A stretch of 64,000 bases of DNA from Catelliglobosispora koreensis DSM 44566 (GTDB taxonomy: Bacteria; Actinomycetota; Actinomycetes; Mycobacteriales; Micromonosporaceae): the NCBI RefSeq assembly GCF_000379685.1, contig NZ_KB903251.1, positions 186,001 through 250,000 on the forward strand. The letters run 5' to 3'. The number at the start of each line of letters is the position of its first letter. Position 1 is the first letter of the stretch. The notes under the pieces were generated by a model. The model was given only the letters and a program-made list of their open reading frames with translations, did no database searches and had not been told where the DNA came from. The position numbers and the translations under genes were made by a program. Positions 54,066 to 61,447 of the stretch are shown one piece after another.

Positions 54066-55258
54066 AACATCTCCAGGCCCACGGGCGTGACCGGCCAAGT
54101 GAACGCGCGGTGAGCGGCGGCGAGCGCGCCTGGCCGCCGCTCCTCGATCCGCCCAGCGGCTGCTAGCGCGCCAGCCGAACCGCCGCCGAGGTAAAGCCCA
54201 CTCAACGTGGCGATATCCAGCGACAGGTCCGCAGCGTCCTGCGTCGGTGAGCCGTCGAGCCGGAAGCGGCCATTGTTTTCCGGGAACAGGTGATCGCTGA
54301 CGTCGAGCACGACGTCGTCGTCACCTGAGTAGGAGCGGGCCGCCAGTGCTGACGGGATGTCCACGATGCGCAGCCATAGTCCGTCAAACAGTTGCGCACC
54401 AAGCCTTCTGGGCTCGTTCACCAGGTCGAAAACGGGCTCGTCGACGGCGGCGAAATCGACGCTGACTTTCCGTGTTAGGTCGATGTTGAGCAGGTAGCGC
54501 CACATTTCCAGGTATCCGGCCGGGGTGCTCGCCACGAGATGCCGCACCATGACCTCGCCGGTTGGCCCGGCGGTTTCCCAGTCTTGCCGCACCCGGAACA
54601 GGGCATAACTTTCCGCTCCGGAGGATCCGGAGTAGACAGCCACGCGCAGTGGGCCAGCGCCATGCCGGCGCACCTTCGGATCGCTGAGCAGAAAGTCCCA
54701 CCATTTCTCGTCGCGGCTGGCGTAGCCGGGGCGCTCACGGCGTACCGACTCATAGATGGCGGCTAAGTCTTTGCGGAAGTCGTCTGGCCGGCCGGCCTTG
54801 ATCGTTCCTCCCGCTGGCGGACGGTTGAGGCGAATCTCACGCGTATCGGCTAACAGGGTCGTGCGGCGCGATCCAAGCCCGTAGCCGAAACGCTGATAAA
54901 TGCGCCCTTCGCTGGCCCAAAGCACGGCCGCCGGCTCACCGCGCTCGCGGATGTCAGCCAGCTGTTTCGTCAGGATCGCCGAGGCGATGCCCTGACGGCG
55001 GTGCGTGCTCGCGACGCCGACCATAGTCACGTAGCCAGCAGGGATAACACCGCCTGGGACGGTCAGCTCACGGGAGAAGGTGCCCGTGTGACCCACGATC
55101 TCACCAGCGTCCACGGCGACGAGAGAACGGTCTGGTTCAAACACCTGACGATCGATATCGGACAGTTCTTCGTCAGGCACGTCGTGAAACGCCACGAACA
55201 GCATTTGGAGGATCGGGTCGAAGTCAGCCGCAGTGGCCGTCCTGACGGTAAATGGCAT
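54062..55258 (-). CDS. eis: Eis-family GNAT N-acetyltransferase
   Basis: The 398-residue protein has the Eis three-part architecture. A GNAT domain carries the acetyl-CoA motif VASTHRRQGIASAIL and QRFGYGLGSRR. A second GNAT-like domain follows (about 160-290), then a sterol-carrier-like C-terminal domain ending in GLEMF with the C-terminal Phe carboxylate used in catalysis. Eis proteins acetylate aminoglycosides and lysines. ATG 55258 is preferred to 55270. The small-molecule target is not known here. Confidence 0.9.
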   Translation of the reverse strand: MPFTVRTATAADFDPILQMLFVAFHDVPDEELSDIDRQVFEPDRSLVAVDAGEIVGHTGTFSRELTVPGGVIPAGYVTMVGVASTHRRQGIASAILTKQLADIRERGEPAAVLWASEGRIYQRFGYGLGSRRTTLLADTREIRLNRPPAGGTIKAGRPDDFRKDLAAIYESVRRERPGYASRDEKWWDFLLSDPKVRRHGAGPLRVAVYSGSSGAESYALFRVRQDWETAGPTGEVMVRHLVASTPAGYLEMWRYLLNIDLTRKVSVDFAAVDEPVFDLVNEPRRLGAQLFDGLWLRIVDIPSALAARSYSGDDDVVLDVSDHLFPENNGRFRLDGSPTQDAADLSLDIATLSGLYLGGGSAGALAAAGRIEERRPGALAAAHRAFTWPVTPVGLEMF

Positions 55259-55313
55259 AAACCTTTTCATATCGTGCTGCTATGTGTGGAGCAACCCGGT
55301 TACTCTTTTCGGC

Positions 55314-55856
55314 GTGAACGAGAGGCTGGACCGCACGCAGGAGATTCCCACCGAGCCGGTGCGCTTTACCCCGCCTAAGCCGCGGAAACCGGACTTTCAG
55401 CCGGGAAAGGCGACTGTTCCCCCCAAACGCATCGATTCCACCATGAGCTTCGAGCCGACGCTCCCGCCCGGCCGGATCGTCACCCAAGGACAGCTCAAGC
55501 GTCCTGCCAAACCGCTGCGGGAAAGGCTGCGCCTCCTGCGCTCCGGTGGCCGCTGGACCGCGACCGGGGCGATCGTCCTGCTTGTCTGCTGGGGACTGTG
55601 GGCTTCGGACAGTGGCGGTGACCTCGCGACCGAAGGACTCATGCTGGTCCTGATTTTCCTGGTGAGCCTGGGCCTTTTCGCCATCTCACGGCTCGCCGGC
55701 GGGGTCATCCTGGAGAAGATCTTCAGCCGCACGCGCCGCAGCGCGGTGCTATCGCACATGGCGATCGGGCTCTTTCTGAGCATCGTGGGCATCAAGCTGC
55801 TGACGCAGGTCAGCTGGGTCATCACGGCGGTTGGCTACCTGCGCGGCGTACGTTAA
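55314..55856 (+). CDS. Hypothetical membrane protein with disordered N-terminus
   Basis: From the GTG at 55314 the 180-residue protein begins with a basic, proline-rich 70-residue region (PKPRKPDFQPGKATVPPKR), then three hydrophobic segments (ATGAIVLLVCWGLWA, LMLVLIFLVSLGLFAIS and MAIGLFLSIVGIKLLT). It is probably an inner-membrane protein with a cytosolic disordered tail. The family is not recognised. It is divergent from the eis gene. Confidence 0.7.
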   Translation: MNERLDRTQEIPTEPVRFTPPKPRKPDFQPGKATVPPKRIDSTMSFEPTLPPGRIVTQGQLKRPAKPLRERLRLLRSGGRWTATGAIVLLVCWGLWASDSGGDLATEGLMLVLIFLVSLGLFAISRLAGGVILEKIFSRTRRSAVLSHMAIGLFLSIVGIKLLTQVSWVITAVGYLRGVR

Positions 55857-55941
55857 CTGACTTTTTTCGCAACTCGGGCAATCCGCAGCGAACTGGCGCA
55901 CGAATCCTTCAGTGACAGCCCACTGGAAGGGAAGTTTTGCC

Positions 55942-56535
55942 ATGATCGCGTCAAAGAAACTGCTTGTTGCCGGGGTGGCCGTATTCGCGCTCGCGGGATG
56001 CTCCGCGATGGGTGCAGCCACGGCACAGCCCACGCCTTCGGGATCGGCCATGGTGGCCGATGGGGAGTTCGGGCCCGCGTGTTCCGCGATACCTACCGAT
56101 CCATCCAATCCCGGAAGCCTAGAGGCGATGGCCAAGGTCCCGGTCGCGACAGCAGCGTCCGGAAACCCCGTGCTGTCCACTTTGGTCACCGCGGTCGGCC
56201 AGGCCAACCTCGGCGACTCACTGAACAGCGCGCAGGACATCACTGTCTTCGCGCCCTACAACGACGCCTTCGCCAAGATTCCGGCGGCGGACCTGAACGC
56301 GGTGCTTGCCGACAACGCTCAGCTCACCAAGATCCTGACTTACCACGTCGTGCCTGAGCGGCTCGCGCCCGAGGACCTCGCCGGAACGCACAAGACTCTC
56401 CAAGGTGGAGAGCTGACCGTGACCGGAAGCGGCACGGACTTCAAGGTGAACGACACGGCCGCCGTGATCTGCGGCAACGTGCAGACGTCCAACGCGACCG
56501 TCTACATCATCGACACCGTGCTCATGCCGATGTGA
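55942..56535 (+). CDS. Fasciclin-domain lipoprotein (MPT70/MPT83-like)
   Basis: The 197-residue precursor has a lipoprotein signal with lipobox LAGCSAMG (cysteine at about 20) and a single fasciclin domain: VATAASGNPVLSTLVTAVGQA, DITVFAPYNDAFAKIP and ILTYHVVPERLAP, closing with ATVYIIDTVLMPM. Such proteins are surface-anchored cell-envelope factors. GGAAGGGAAG lies before the ATG. The next gene starts inside its stop, linking it to a molybdopterin oxidoreductase, as in related actinobacteria. Confidence 0.9.
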   Translation: MIASKKLLVAGVAVFALAGCSAMGAATAQPTPSGSAMVADGEFGPACSAIPTDPSNPGSLEAMAKVPVATAASGNPVLSTLVTAVGQANLGDSLNSAQDITVFAPYNDAFAKIPAADLNAVLADNAQLTKILTYHVVPERLAPEDLAGTHKTLQGGELTVTGSGTDFKVNDTAAVICGNVQTSNATVYIIDTVLMPM

Positions 56536-58280
56536 TTTCGATGCGCCTTCGCTATGCGGTCACTGGTGTGATTGCTGCGGCTGGTGGTCTGGCGGCGGCA
56601 GAACTTGCCGCCGCCTTGACCAGGCCCGAAGCCTCACCACTAGTCACCATCGGCGGGTCGGTCATCGACGCGACCCCAACGCCCGTAAAGGAATTCGCGG
56701 TCCGCACCTTCGGGACAGCAGACAAACCGTTACTCCTCAGCGCAATCGTGGCCGGGGTCATCGCCGCGGCCGCCATCATCGGTCTCCTTGCCCGCCGCCG
56801 TCGCAAACTAGCGATTGTGGCGATGGCCGGCTTCGGCCTCATCGGCGCACTAGCCGCCCTTACCCGTCCCGCATCCGCGCCCTTCGACATCGTCCCCGCC
56901 CTGCTCGCCGGTGCCGTCGCTGCCGCCCTCCTCGCCTTCCTCACCCGCCACCGAACCGCCGAGCTTCCGCCTGCGCTTCCAGAGCCTGGCGCGCTTTCCG
57001 CGGCGGATCCCGAGGCGCTTCACGCCAGCCCGCATGCGCTTTCTGACGCGGATGCGGAGGTGCTTCACGCGGATCCTCCGGCGGCGGGCCAGCACCCGGA
57101 AGCGAGTCGGGCCACGGATCTGGAGGCGCTTGTGGCGGTGGGGAAAGCGGGATCGGCTGGGCCGCATGATGCGATGGGGCGGGCCGCGCTGGGTGCCGGT
57201 GCTGGCGCTGGTGCTGATGGTGGTGTGGGTGCCGGTGGTGGGACGGGTGCGCGGGCGGCGGTCAGGCGCAGGGAGGTGCTGATCGCGGGGGCGGGGGTCG
57301 CTGGGATTGCTTTGCTGGGTAAGGGAATCGGGACCTGGAAGGGGCGGTCCGTTAGCAGTGCGGTAACGCTGCCGGTGGCGGCGGACCCGGCGAAAACCAG
57401 GATCACCACTCCCGGGTTCTACACCGCCAACAAGGACTTCTACCGCGTGGATACCGCGCTCACGGTGCCGCGGGTCGCCGTCGATCGCTGGCAGTTGACG
57501 ATCCGGGGAAACGTGCCGCTGACACTCAGTTTCGAAGACCTCATCAGGCTGCCGCTCATCGAACGTGACATCACGCTCAACTGTGTGTCGAACGAAGTGG
57601 GCGGACCGTACATCGGAACAGCCCGCTGGCTCGGCGTCCCGCTGGCGTCACTGCTCAAGCAAGCCGGAATTCCGGCTGGCGCTGACCAGATCGTCGCCCG
57701 CTCAACGGAAGGCATGACGATCGGCACACCGGTCGAAACTGTCCTTGATGGACGCGACGCCATGATCGCCATTGGCATGAATGGTGAACCACTGCCACCT
57801 GAGCACGGCTTCCCGGCCCGGATGCTGACGCCTGGGCTCTACGGTTACGCGGGAGCGTGCAAGTGGATCGCTGAACTGGAACTGTCCACATTCGACACGT
57901 TCGACGCCTACTGGGTGCGGCGGGGCTGGGCGGCCCGTGCCCCGGTCAAGACCGCTTCCCGCATTGACCGTCCAGCACCGTTCGCCAAGCTAGCGCCGGG
58001 TCAGGTCGCCGTCGCTGGCGTGGCGTGGGCTCAGCAACGGGGCATCGCGAAGGTGGAAATCCAGGTCGATGACGGCCCGTGGGCGCAGGCCACGCTGATG
58101 CCCGTTCCGTCCGCCGACACCTGGGTCCAGTGGACGTTCGCGTGGAACGCCACGGCTGGCGGACACTCGCTGCGCGTTCGCGCCACGGACGCACGCGGTG
58201 ACGTGCAAACGCCTGACCGGCAGCCACCGTTTCCTGACGGCGCAACGGGATGGCACACGGTCGCGGTTACGGTGGCGTAA
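56532..58280 (+). CDS. Membrane-anchored molybdopterin-dependent oxidoreductase (sulfite oxidase family) with low-complexity linker
   Basis: The 582-residue protein has four N-terminal membrane helices (about residues 7-30, 65-85, 95-112, 118-136). A low-complexity Ala/Gly/His/Asp-rich linker (about 140-240, e.g. LGAGAGAGADGGVGAGGG) follows, then another hydrophobic stretch and a sulfite-oxidase-like catalytic domain with the molybdenum-binding Cys in DITLNCVSNEVGGPYIG, and a dimerisation-like domain at the end. It overlaps the fasciclin gene at ATGTGA. It should face outside and may reduce or oxidise an envelope substrate; the substrate is unknown. Confidence 0.88.
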   Translation: MISMRLRYAVTGVIAAAGGLAAAELAAALTRPEASPLVTIGGSVIDATPTPVKEFAVRTFGTADKPLLLSAIVAGVIAAAAIIGLLARRRRKLAIVAMAGFGLIGALAALTRPASAPFDIVPALLAGAVAAALLAFLTRHRTAELPPALPEPGALSAADPEALHASPHALSDADAEVLHADPPAAGQHPEASRATDLEALVAVGKAGSAGPHDAMGRAALGAGAGAGADGGVGAGGGTGARAAVRRREVLIAGAGVAGIALLGKGIGTWKGRSVSSAVTLPVAADPAKTRITTPGFYTANKDFYRVDTALTVPRVAVDRWQLTIRGNVPLTLSFEDLIRLPLIERDITLNCVSNEVGGPYIGTARWLGVPLASLLKQAGIPAGADQIVARSTEGMTIGTPVETVLDGRDAMIAIGMNGEPLPPEHGFPARMLTPGLYGYAGACKWIAELELSTFDTFDAYWVRRGWAARAPVKTASRIDRPAPFAKLAPGQVAVAGVAWAQQRGIAKVEIQVDDGPWAQATLMPVPSADTWVQWTFAWNATAGGHSLRVRATDARGDVQTPDRQPPFPDGATGWHTVAVTVA

Positions 58281-58662
58281 GCCGCATCATCACCGTGATC
58301 GACGTGCCGCCCGGCCCGGTATCGATATCGATGCTCTCGGCGAGCGACCGCGCCACCCAGATCCCACGGCCACTGACCGAATCGGGAGACGGCCGGACGA
58401 TGCCCTTGGATTCCGCGTCGGGGATGCCTGGGCCTTCGTCGCTGACGCGGCAGTAAAGCGCTGTTCCGTTGCTCCACACGCGCACGCGCCCGCTGCCTCC
58501 CGCGTAGGCGATCGCGTTGGTGACCAGCTCACTCGCCACGAGTACCAGATGATCAGATTGAGCCGCTGACGCCCCGAGGCCGTTGGCGGACCTCGCCACG
58601 GCCGCACGCATCTCCGCCAGGCTCCCACGATCGAAGGCCTGATCTAGTACAAGGCGTGCCAT
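58267..58662 (-). CDS. Anti-sigma-factor-like HATPase (RsbW type)
   Basis: The 131-residue protein has the HATPase_c_2 N-box ELVTNAIAYAGG and GRGIWVARSLAES (G box), with VWSNGTALYCRVSDEGPGIPD (D box). Such proteins act as serine kinase or anti-sigma factors, or as partners of PP2C phosphatases. Its last 14 bases overlap the end of the convergent oxidoreductase gene. No sigma or anti-anti-sigma gene is adjacent. Confidence 0.9.
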   Translation of the reverse strand: MARLVLDQAFDRGSLAEMRAAVARSANGLGASAAQSDHLVLVASELVTNAIAYAGGSGRVRVWSNGTALYCRVSDEGPGIPDAESKGIVRPSPDSVSGRGIWVARSLAESIDIDTGPGGTSITVMMRLTPP

Positions 58663-58716
58663 ACGCGGACTTTACCCGGGGATGGGGGCAACTACTCGTA
58701 TCACACGGACATTAGG

Positions 58717-58749
58717 GAAGCCCAGGGCTGTAGCCTAGCCCTGGGCTTC
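58717..58749 (-). terminator. Hairpin terminator downstream of the tRNA-like RNAs
   Basis: Arms gaagcccagggct (58717-58729) and agccctgggcttc (58737-58749) pair over 13 bp. It lies downstream, on the minus strand, of the two permuted tRNA-like elements and upstream of the anti-sigma gene. Confidence 0.7.
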
Positions 58750-58784
58750 GGGATGCCACCCATTTGCGCACGTCAGCGACATTT

Positions 58785-58892
58785 AAGCATGTGGATTAAT
58801 TTGTAACCTAGTGCTCTGCCATTAAGCCACAGCCCCATGAGCGGGGCTGACGGGAGTCGAACCCGCAATCCCAAGGCTGCCGCACATGCGGT
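58785..58892 (-). ncRNA. Permuted tRNA-like element B (YrlA-type Y RNA or permuted tRNA)
   Basis: On the minus strand the order is: anticodon-stem-like ccttg and ggatt (58867-58876), T arm GCGGG-TTCGACT-CCCGT, acceptor strand CAGCCCC and G, a 5-base loop CTCAT (58837-58841), acceptor strand GGGGCTG (58830-58836), then TG, D arm GCTT-AATGGCAG with AGC, and ctagg (58807-58811). The acceptor strands pair 7 of 7, the T loop and D-loop GG are canonical, and ctagg pairs with ccttg in 4 of 5. The flanks gcatgtg and cacatgc (58883-58889 and 58787-58793) form a further 7-bp helix. The order is a circular permutation of a tRNA. Confidence 0.75.
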
Positions 58893-58915
58893 TGATCTGA
58901 CGATCGGTGGCGAAT

Positions 58916-59050
58916 GCTGAGTCTGGAGCAAGAGTCTGAGTTTCATCGTGGTTGCCTCTGCCAGTTGGGCTACCTCCGCATGAGGTGCGGAGGGCGGGAC
59001 TCGAACCCGCACTTGTCGCCACGTTGGTCAGCTTGAGCTTCAGCTTCAGC
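58916..59050 (-). ncRNA. Permuted tRNA-like element A (YrlA-type Y RNA or permuted tRNA)
   Basis: On the minus strand the order is: flank with repeated GCTGA, cgtgg (59019-59023), T arm GCGGG-TTCGAGT-CCCGC, acceptor strand CCTCCGC and A, a 6-base loop CCTCAT (58980-58985), acceptor strand GCGGAGG (58973-58979), TA, D arm GCCC-AACTGGCAG with GGC, and ccacg (58947-58951). Acceptor strands pair 7 of 7; cgtgg/ccacg pair 5 of 5. Flanking segments continue the stem with bulges: CTGA/TCAG, CAAG/CTTG and GCTGA/TCAGC. A closed acceptor hairpin and paired ends are the architecture of bacterial Y RNA tRNA mimics. Confidence 0.75.
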
Positions 59051-59065
59051 TTGCGCTCATGCGCA

Positions 59066-59087
59066 CCCCCGCGCTCTCGCGCGGGGG
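59066..59087 (-). terminator. Hairpin between the DUF7873-like gene and the tRNA-like RNAs
   Basis: Arms cccccgcgc (59066-59074) and gcgcggggg (59079-59087) with loop tctc pair over 9 bp, 12 bases after the stop of the upstream minus-strand gene. It may end that transcript or separate it from the small RNAs. Confidence 0.6.
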
Positions 59088-59099
59088 AGTCTGGTTTCG

Positions 59100-59831
59100 T
59101 TACTGGAACAGGTATCCGAACACTTTCTCGCCGGTCTTCGTGTCGACAGCCTGCGTGTTGTTCGCTTCCTCGCGGGCGAACTTGACCGCGTGCTGCACCT
59201 TCTCGATCCGGCCGAGCAGCTCGGCGACCCGCTTGGCCGGCAGGGCACCCGAGAACTTCACCGTCGTCCAGTACCCGACGGTCACGTCCTCGTGATAGAC
59301 CTCGACCTGCGCGGGGTGCTTCTCGGTCGCCTCGGCCTTCACGTGGTTACGCGGGACCTTCTTGGTGCGCAGGGTGCGCACCGGCTCGGTCGACCAGCAG
59401 TTGGCGGAGTCGTTGTAGACCCACGACTCGGCGGCGTCGAGCACCGGCAGCTTCTTGACGAAGGTGTGCAGATCCGTGAGCTGCTTTTCCAGGAAGAGCA
59501 GGTAGCTCACCGGCACATCCGAAAGCAGCGGCTGGTCGTCGACAACGACGTTGGCCTTGGCCACGCAGTTGGTGGCGTCCTTCGTCGCGGTGACGTCGAA
59601 GAGCTTGGTGAGGCTGGCCGCGATGTCACGCAGCACCTCTTCGGAGCGCACCTGCACCTTGGTGGACTCTGGCGGCAGCTGCTCGCCCTCTTCGTCCTTC
59701 GGCTGATAGGTGCGTGCGAGACCGGTCAGCAAAGCGACCTTCTGCACCGCGTGGTGCGCCTCGGTTAGCTCCTGAAACGACTTGCTCTTGACGCCCTTTT
59801 CGACGGCGATGATCTGATTAAGCTTTGCCAT
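59100..59831 (-). CDS. Conserved protein of unknown function (DUF7873-like) upstream of the tRNA-like RNAs
   Basis: The 243-residue protein reads as a soluble mixed alpha/beta protein: AKLNQIIAVEKGVKSKSFQ at the start, then YLLFLEKQLTDLHTFVKKLP, WSTEPVRTLRTKKVPRN and HPAQVEVYHEDVTVGYW. I recall such proteins as DUF7873 in actinobacteria but cannot check this. No nuclease, kinase or known RNA-binding motif is visible. The start has a strong AGGAGGAAT ribosome-binding site. It reads directly into the permuted tRNA-like region, so a functional link to those RNAs is possible (inference). Ro60/TROVE homology is not apparent. Confidence 0.75.
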   Translation of the reverse strand: MAKLNQIIAVEKGVKSKSFQELTEAHHAVQKVALLTGLARTYQPKDEEGEQLPPESTKVQVRSEEVLRDIAASLTKLFDVTATKDATNCVAKANVVVDDQPLLSDVPVSYLLFLEKQLTDLHTFVKKLPVLDAAESWVYNDSANCWSTEPVRTLRTKKVPRNHVKAEATEKHPAQVEVYHEDVTVGYWTTVKFSGALPAKRVAELLGRIEKVQHAVKFAREEANNTQAVDTKTGEKVFGYLFQ

Positions 59832-59934
59832 GTCTGACTATTCCTCCTGACCGCAGAACCCTAGGCCGCAACGCGCTTGATGGCAAACGAATTGGTACCC
59901 CGCACGAATCACGCGGTTATGGAATCATTCGCCC

Positions 59935-60465
59935 ATGGGGGAATTCCGGATAGTGCCCACAGACCGGCTGGACCAGATTGAGCTGGACGACATTCGCGCC
60001 CTGATGGACGACGCCTTCCAAGGCAGGTTCGACGACAACGACTTCGAGCATGGTCTGGGCGGTTACCACGTGATGTCCTATGTGGACGCACAAGTGATCG
60101 TTCACGCTGCTGTTGTCGCCCGGACACTTCACATCGGCTCACGGCAGGTGAAGGCCGGTTACGTGGAAAACGTTATGGTGCAGCCACAATTCCAGGGACG
60201 CGGCCTCGGCCACGCGGCCATGGTCCTGATCGGCGACCTTATCGCGAAGCATTTCGAGCTAGGTGCACTGAGCGCAGGCGAACGCGCACAGCGCGTTTAC
60301 CGAAAGCTTGGCTGGCGCGTCTGGCTGGGGCCCACTTTCGTGGACGCGCCAGGTGGCCGCGAGCGCACCGCAGACGAAGACGGTGGTGTCATGGTGCTTG
60401 GCCCGCCAGACCTAGACCTGACCGAGCCGATCACGTGCGACTGGCGCAGGGGGGACGTCTGGTAG
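59935..60465 (+). CDS. AAC(2')-I family aminoglycoside 2'-N-acetyltransferase-like protein
   Basis: The 176-residue GNAT protein has the chief motifs of mycobacterial AAC(2')-I: FEHGLGGYHVMSYVDAQVIVHAAVV, GYVENVMVQPQFQGRGLG, LGALSAGERAQRVYRKLGW, GPTFVDAP, RTADEDGG and the ending CDWRRGDVW. In mycobacteria these intrinsic enzymes can acetylate aminoglycosides; the natural substrate is debated. The gene stands alone on the plus strand, between the minus-strand DUF7873-like gene and the minus-strand oxidoreductase. Confidence 0.88.
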   Translation: MGEFRIVPTDRLDQIELDDIRALMDDAFQGRFDDNDFEHGLGGYHVMSYVDAQVIVHAAVVARTLHIGSRQVKAGYVENVMVQPQFQGRGLGHAAMVLIGDLIAKHFELGALSAGERAQRVYRKLGWRVWLGPTFVDAPGGRERTADEDGGVMVLGPPDLDLTEPITCDWRRGDVW

Positions 60466-61392
60466 CTACGGCAGCAAAACGATTTTGCCCGTGGTGTGGC
60501 CGGATTCGAGTTCCGCGTGCGCGAGAGAGGCTTCGGCTAGCGGGAAGGTGTGCGAGACATGCACTTTCAGCGCGCCCTGGGTGACCAATGTGGACAGGTG
60601 CGCCAGCCCAGCGTGATCTGGCTCGGCGAGGAAATCAACGACACGGACGCCCAGAGAATCGCCAGCGTTGACGATGCCGGGGTCGGTGTCGCTCGTGAGC
60701 GTGACCATCAAGCCGCCAGGACGCAGGCAGGTGAGCAGATCTTTGGCTTGCGTGCCGACCAAGCCCAGCACCAGATCCATGTCCGTGGCCGCGGACGGCA
60801 CGTCGGCGGACGTGTAGTCCAGGATCTCGTCAGCCCCCAGGGAATGGACGAAGTCGTGCTTGGCCGGGCTCGCGGTCGCGATGACATAGGCACCAAGGGC
60901 TTTCGCGATCTGCACGGCCACGTGACCGACTCCGCCCGCGGCGGCTGGCACGAGCACACGCTGGTCTGGTTCCAGGAGTGCGGTGTCGTGCAACACCTGC
61001 CACGCAGTCAGTCCCGCGAGCGGCAAGGCGCCGGCCTCCGTGTGCGACAACGTGACCGGCTTCGGAGCGAAATGCCTTGCGGGAGCGGTGACGTATTCCG
61101 CGTAGGCGGCCGCCTCGTGCGGAAACCGGGGCATGCCAAAGACTTCGTCACCGACGGCGAAACGCGTGACGCCACGGCCCACGGCCGTCACGGTGCCCGA
61201 GACATCCCACCCCACCGTGAACGGTGGCGAGCCAAGGAAACCGCCGCTACGCCGGACCTTCCAGTCGACCGGGTTGACGCCAGCCGCGTGCACCCTGACG
61301 AGCACCTCGGTCGGGCCGGGCTCCGGCACCGGAACCTCGGCCAGCCGCAGAACTTCTGGGCCGCCAAGAGTGTCCTGAACGATGGCGCGCAT
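60466..61392 (-). CDS. NADPH:quinone oxidoreductase-like MDR protein
   Basis: The 308-residue protein has the MDR fold: MRAIVQDTLGGPEVLRLAEVPVPEPGP, VHAAGVNPVDWKVR, the NADP motif AAAGGVGHVAVQIAKALG and C-terminal GKIVLLP. It lacks the zinc ligands of alcohol dehydrogenases, so it belongs to the quinone/enone reductase branch. Upstream lies a perfect 11-bp inverted repeat (61406-61437) that could be an operator. The substrate is unknown. Confidence 0.9.
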   Translation of the reverse strand: MRAIVQDTLGGPEVLRLAEVPVPEPGPTEVLVRVHAAGVNPVDWKVRRSGGFLGSPPFTVGWDVSGTVTAVGRGVTRFAVGDEVFGMPRFPHEAAAYAEYVTAPARHFAPKPVTLSHTEAGALPLAGLTAWQVLHDTALLEPDQRVLVPAAAGGVGHVAVQIAKALGAYVIATASPAKHDFVHSLGADEILDYTSADVPSAATDMDLVLGLVGTQAKDLLTCLRPGGLMVTLTSDTDPGIVNAGDSLGVRVVDFLAEPDHAGLAHLSTLVTQGALKVHVSHTFPLAEASLAHAELESGHTTGKIVLLP

Positions 61393-61405
61393 CAAGCCTC
61401 CTGGG

Positions 61406-61437
61406 TGAGCGGTAACTTCGCTTAACGTTACCGCTCA
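61406..61437. promoter_or_regulatory. 11-bp inverted repeat upstream of the quinone oxidoreductase gene
   Basis: Arms tgagcggtaac (61406-61416) and gttaccgctca (61427-61437) are perfectly complementary with a 10-base spacer, starting 13 bases upstream of the oxidoreductase start. It has the size and symmetry of a TetR- or MarR-type operator, but a weak terminator for the preceding gene is possible. Confidence 0.5.
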
Positions 61438-61447
61438 TCCGGCACGT

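Noticed and set aside
58807-58979. One intron-containing tRNA formed by 5' half A and 3' half B
   Set aside because: Acceptor strands GCGGAGG and CAGCCCC do not pair, whereas each half pairs perfectly with the neighbour across the CTCAT loops.
58785-59050. Assignment of anticodons to the two tRNA-like elements
   Set aside because: The anticodon loop is split between leader and trailer, and several anticodons are possible depending on the join; the position 73 bases do not decide it.
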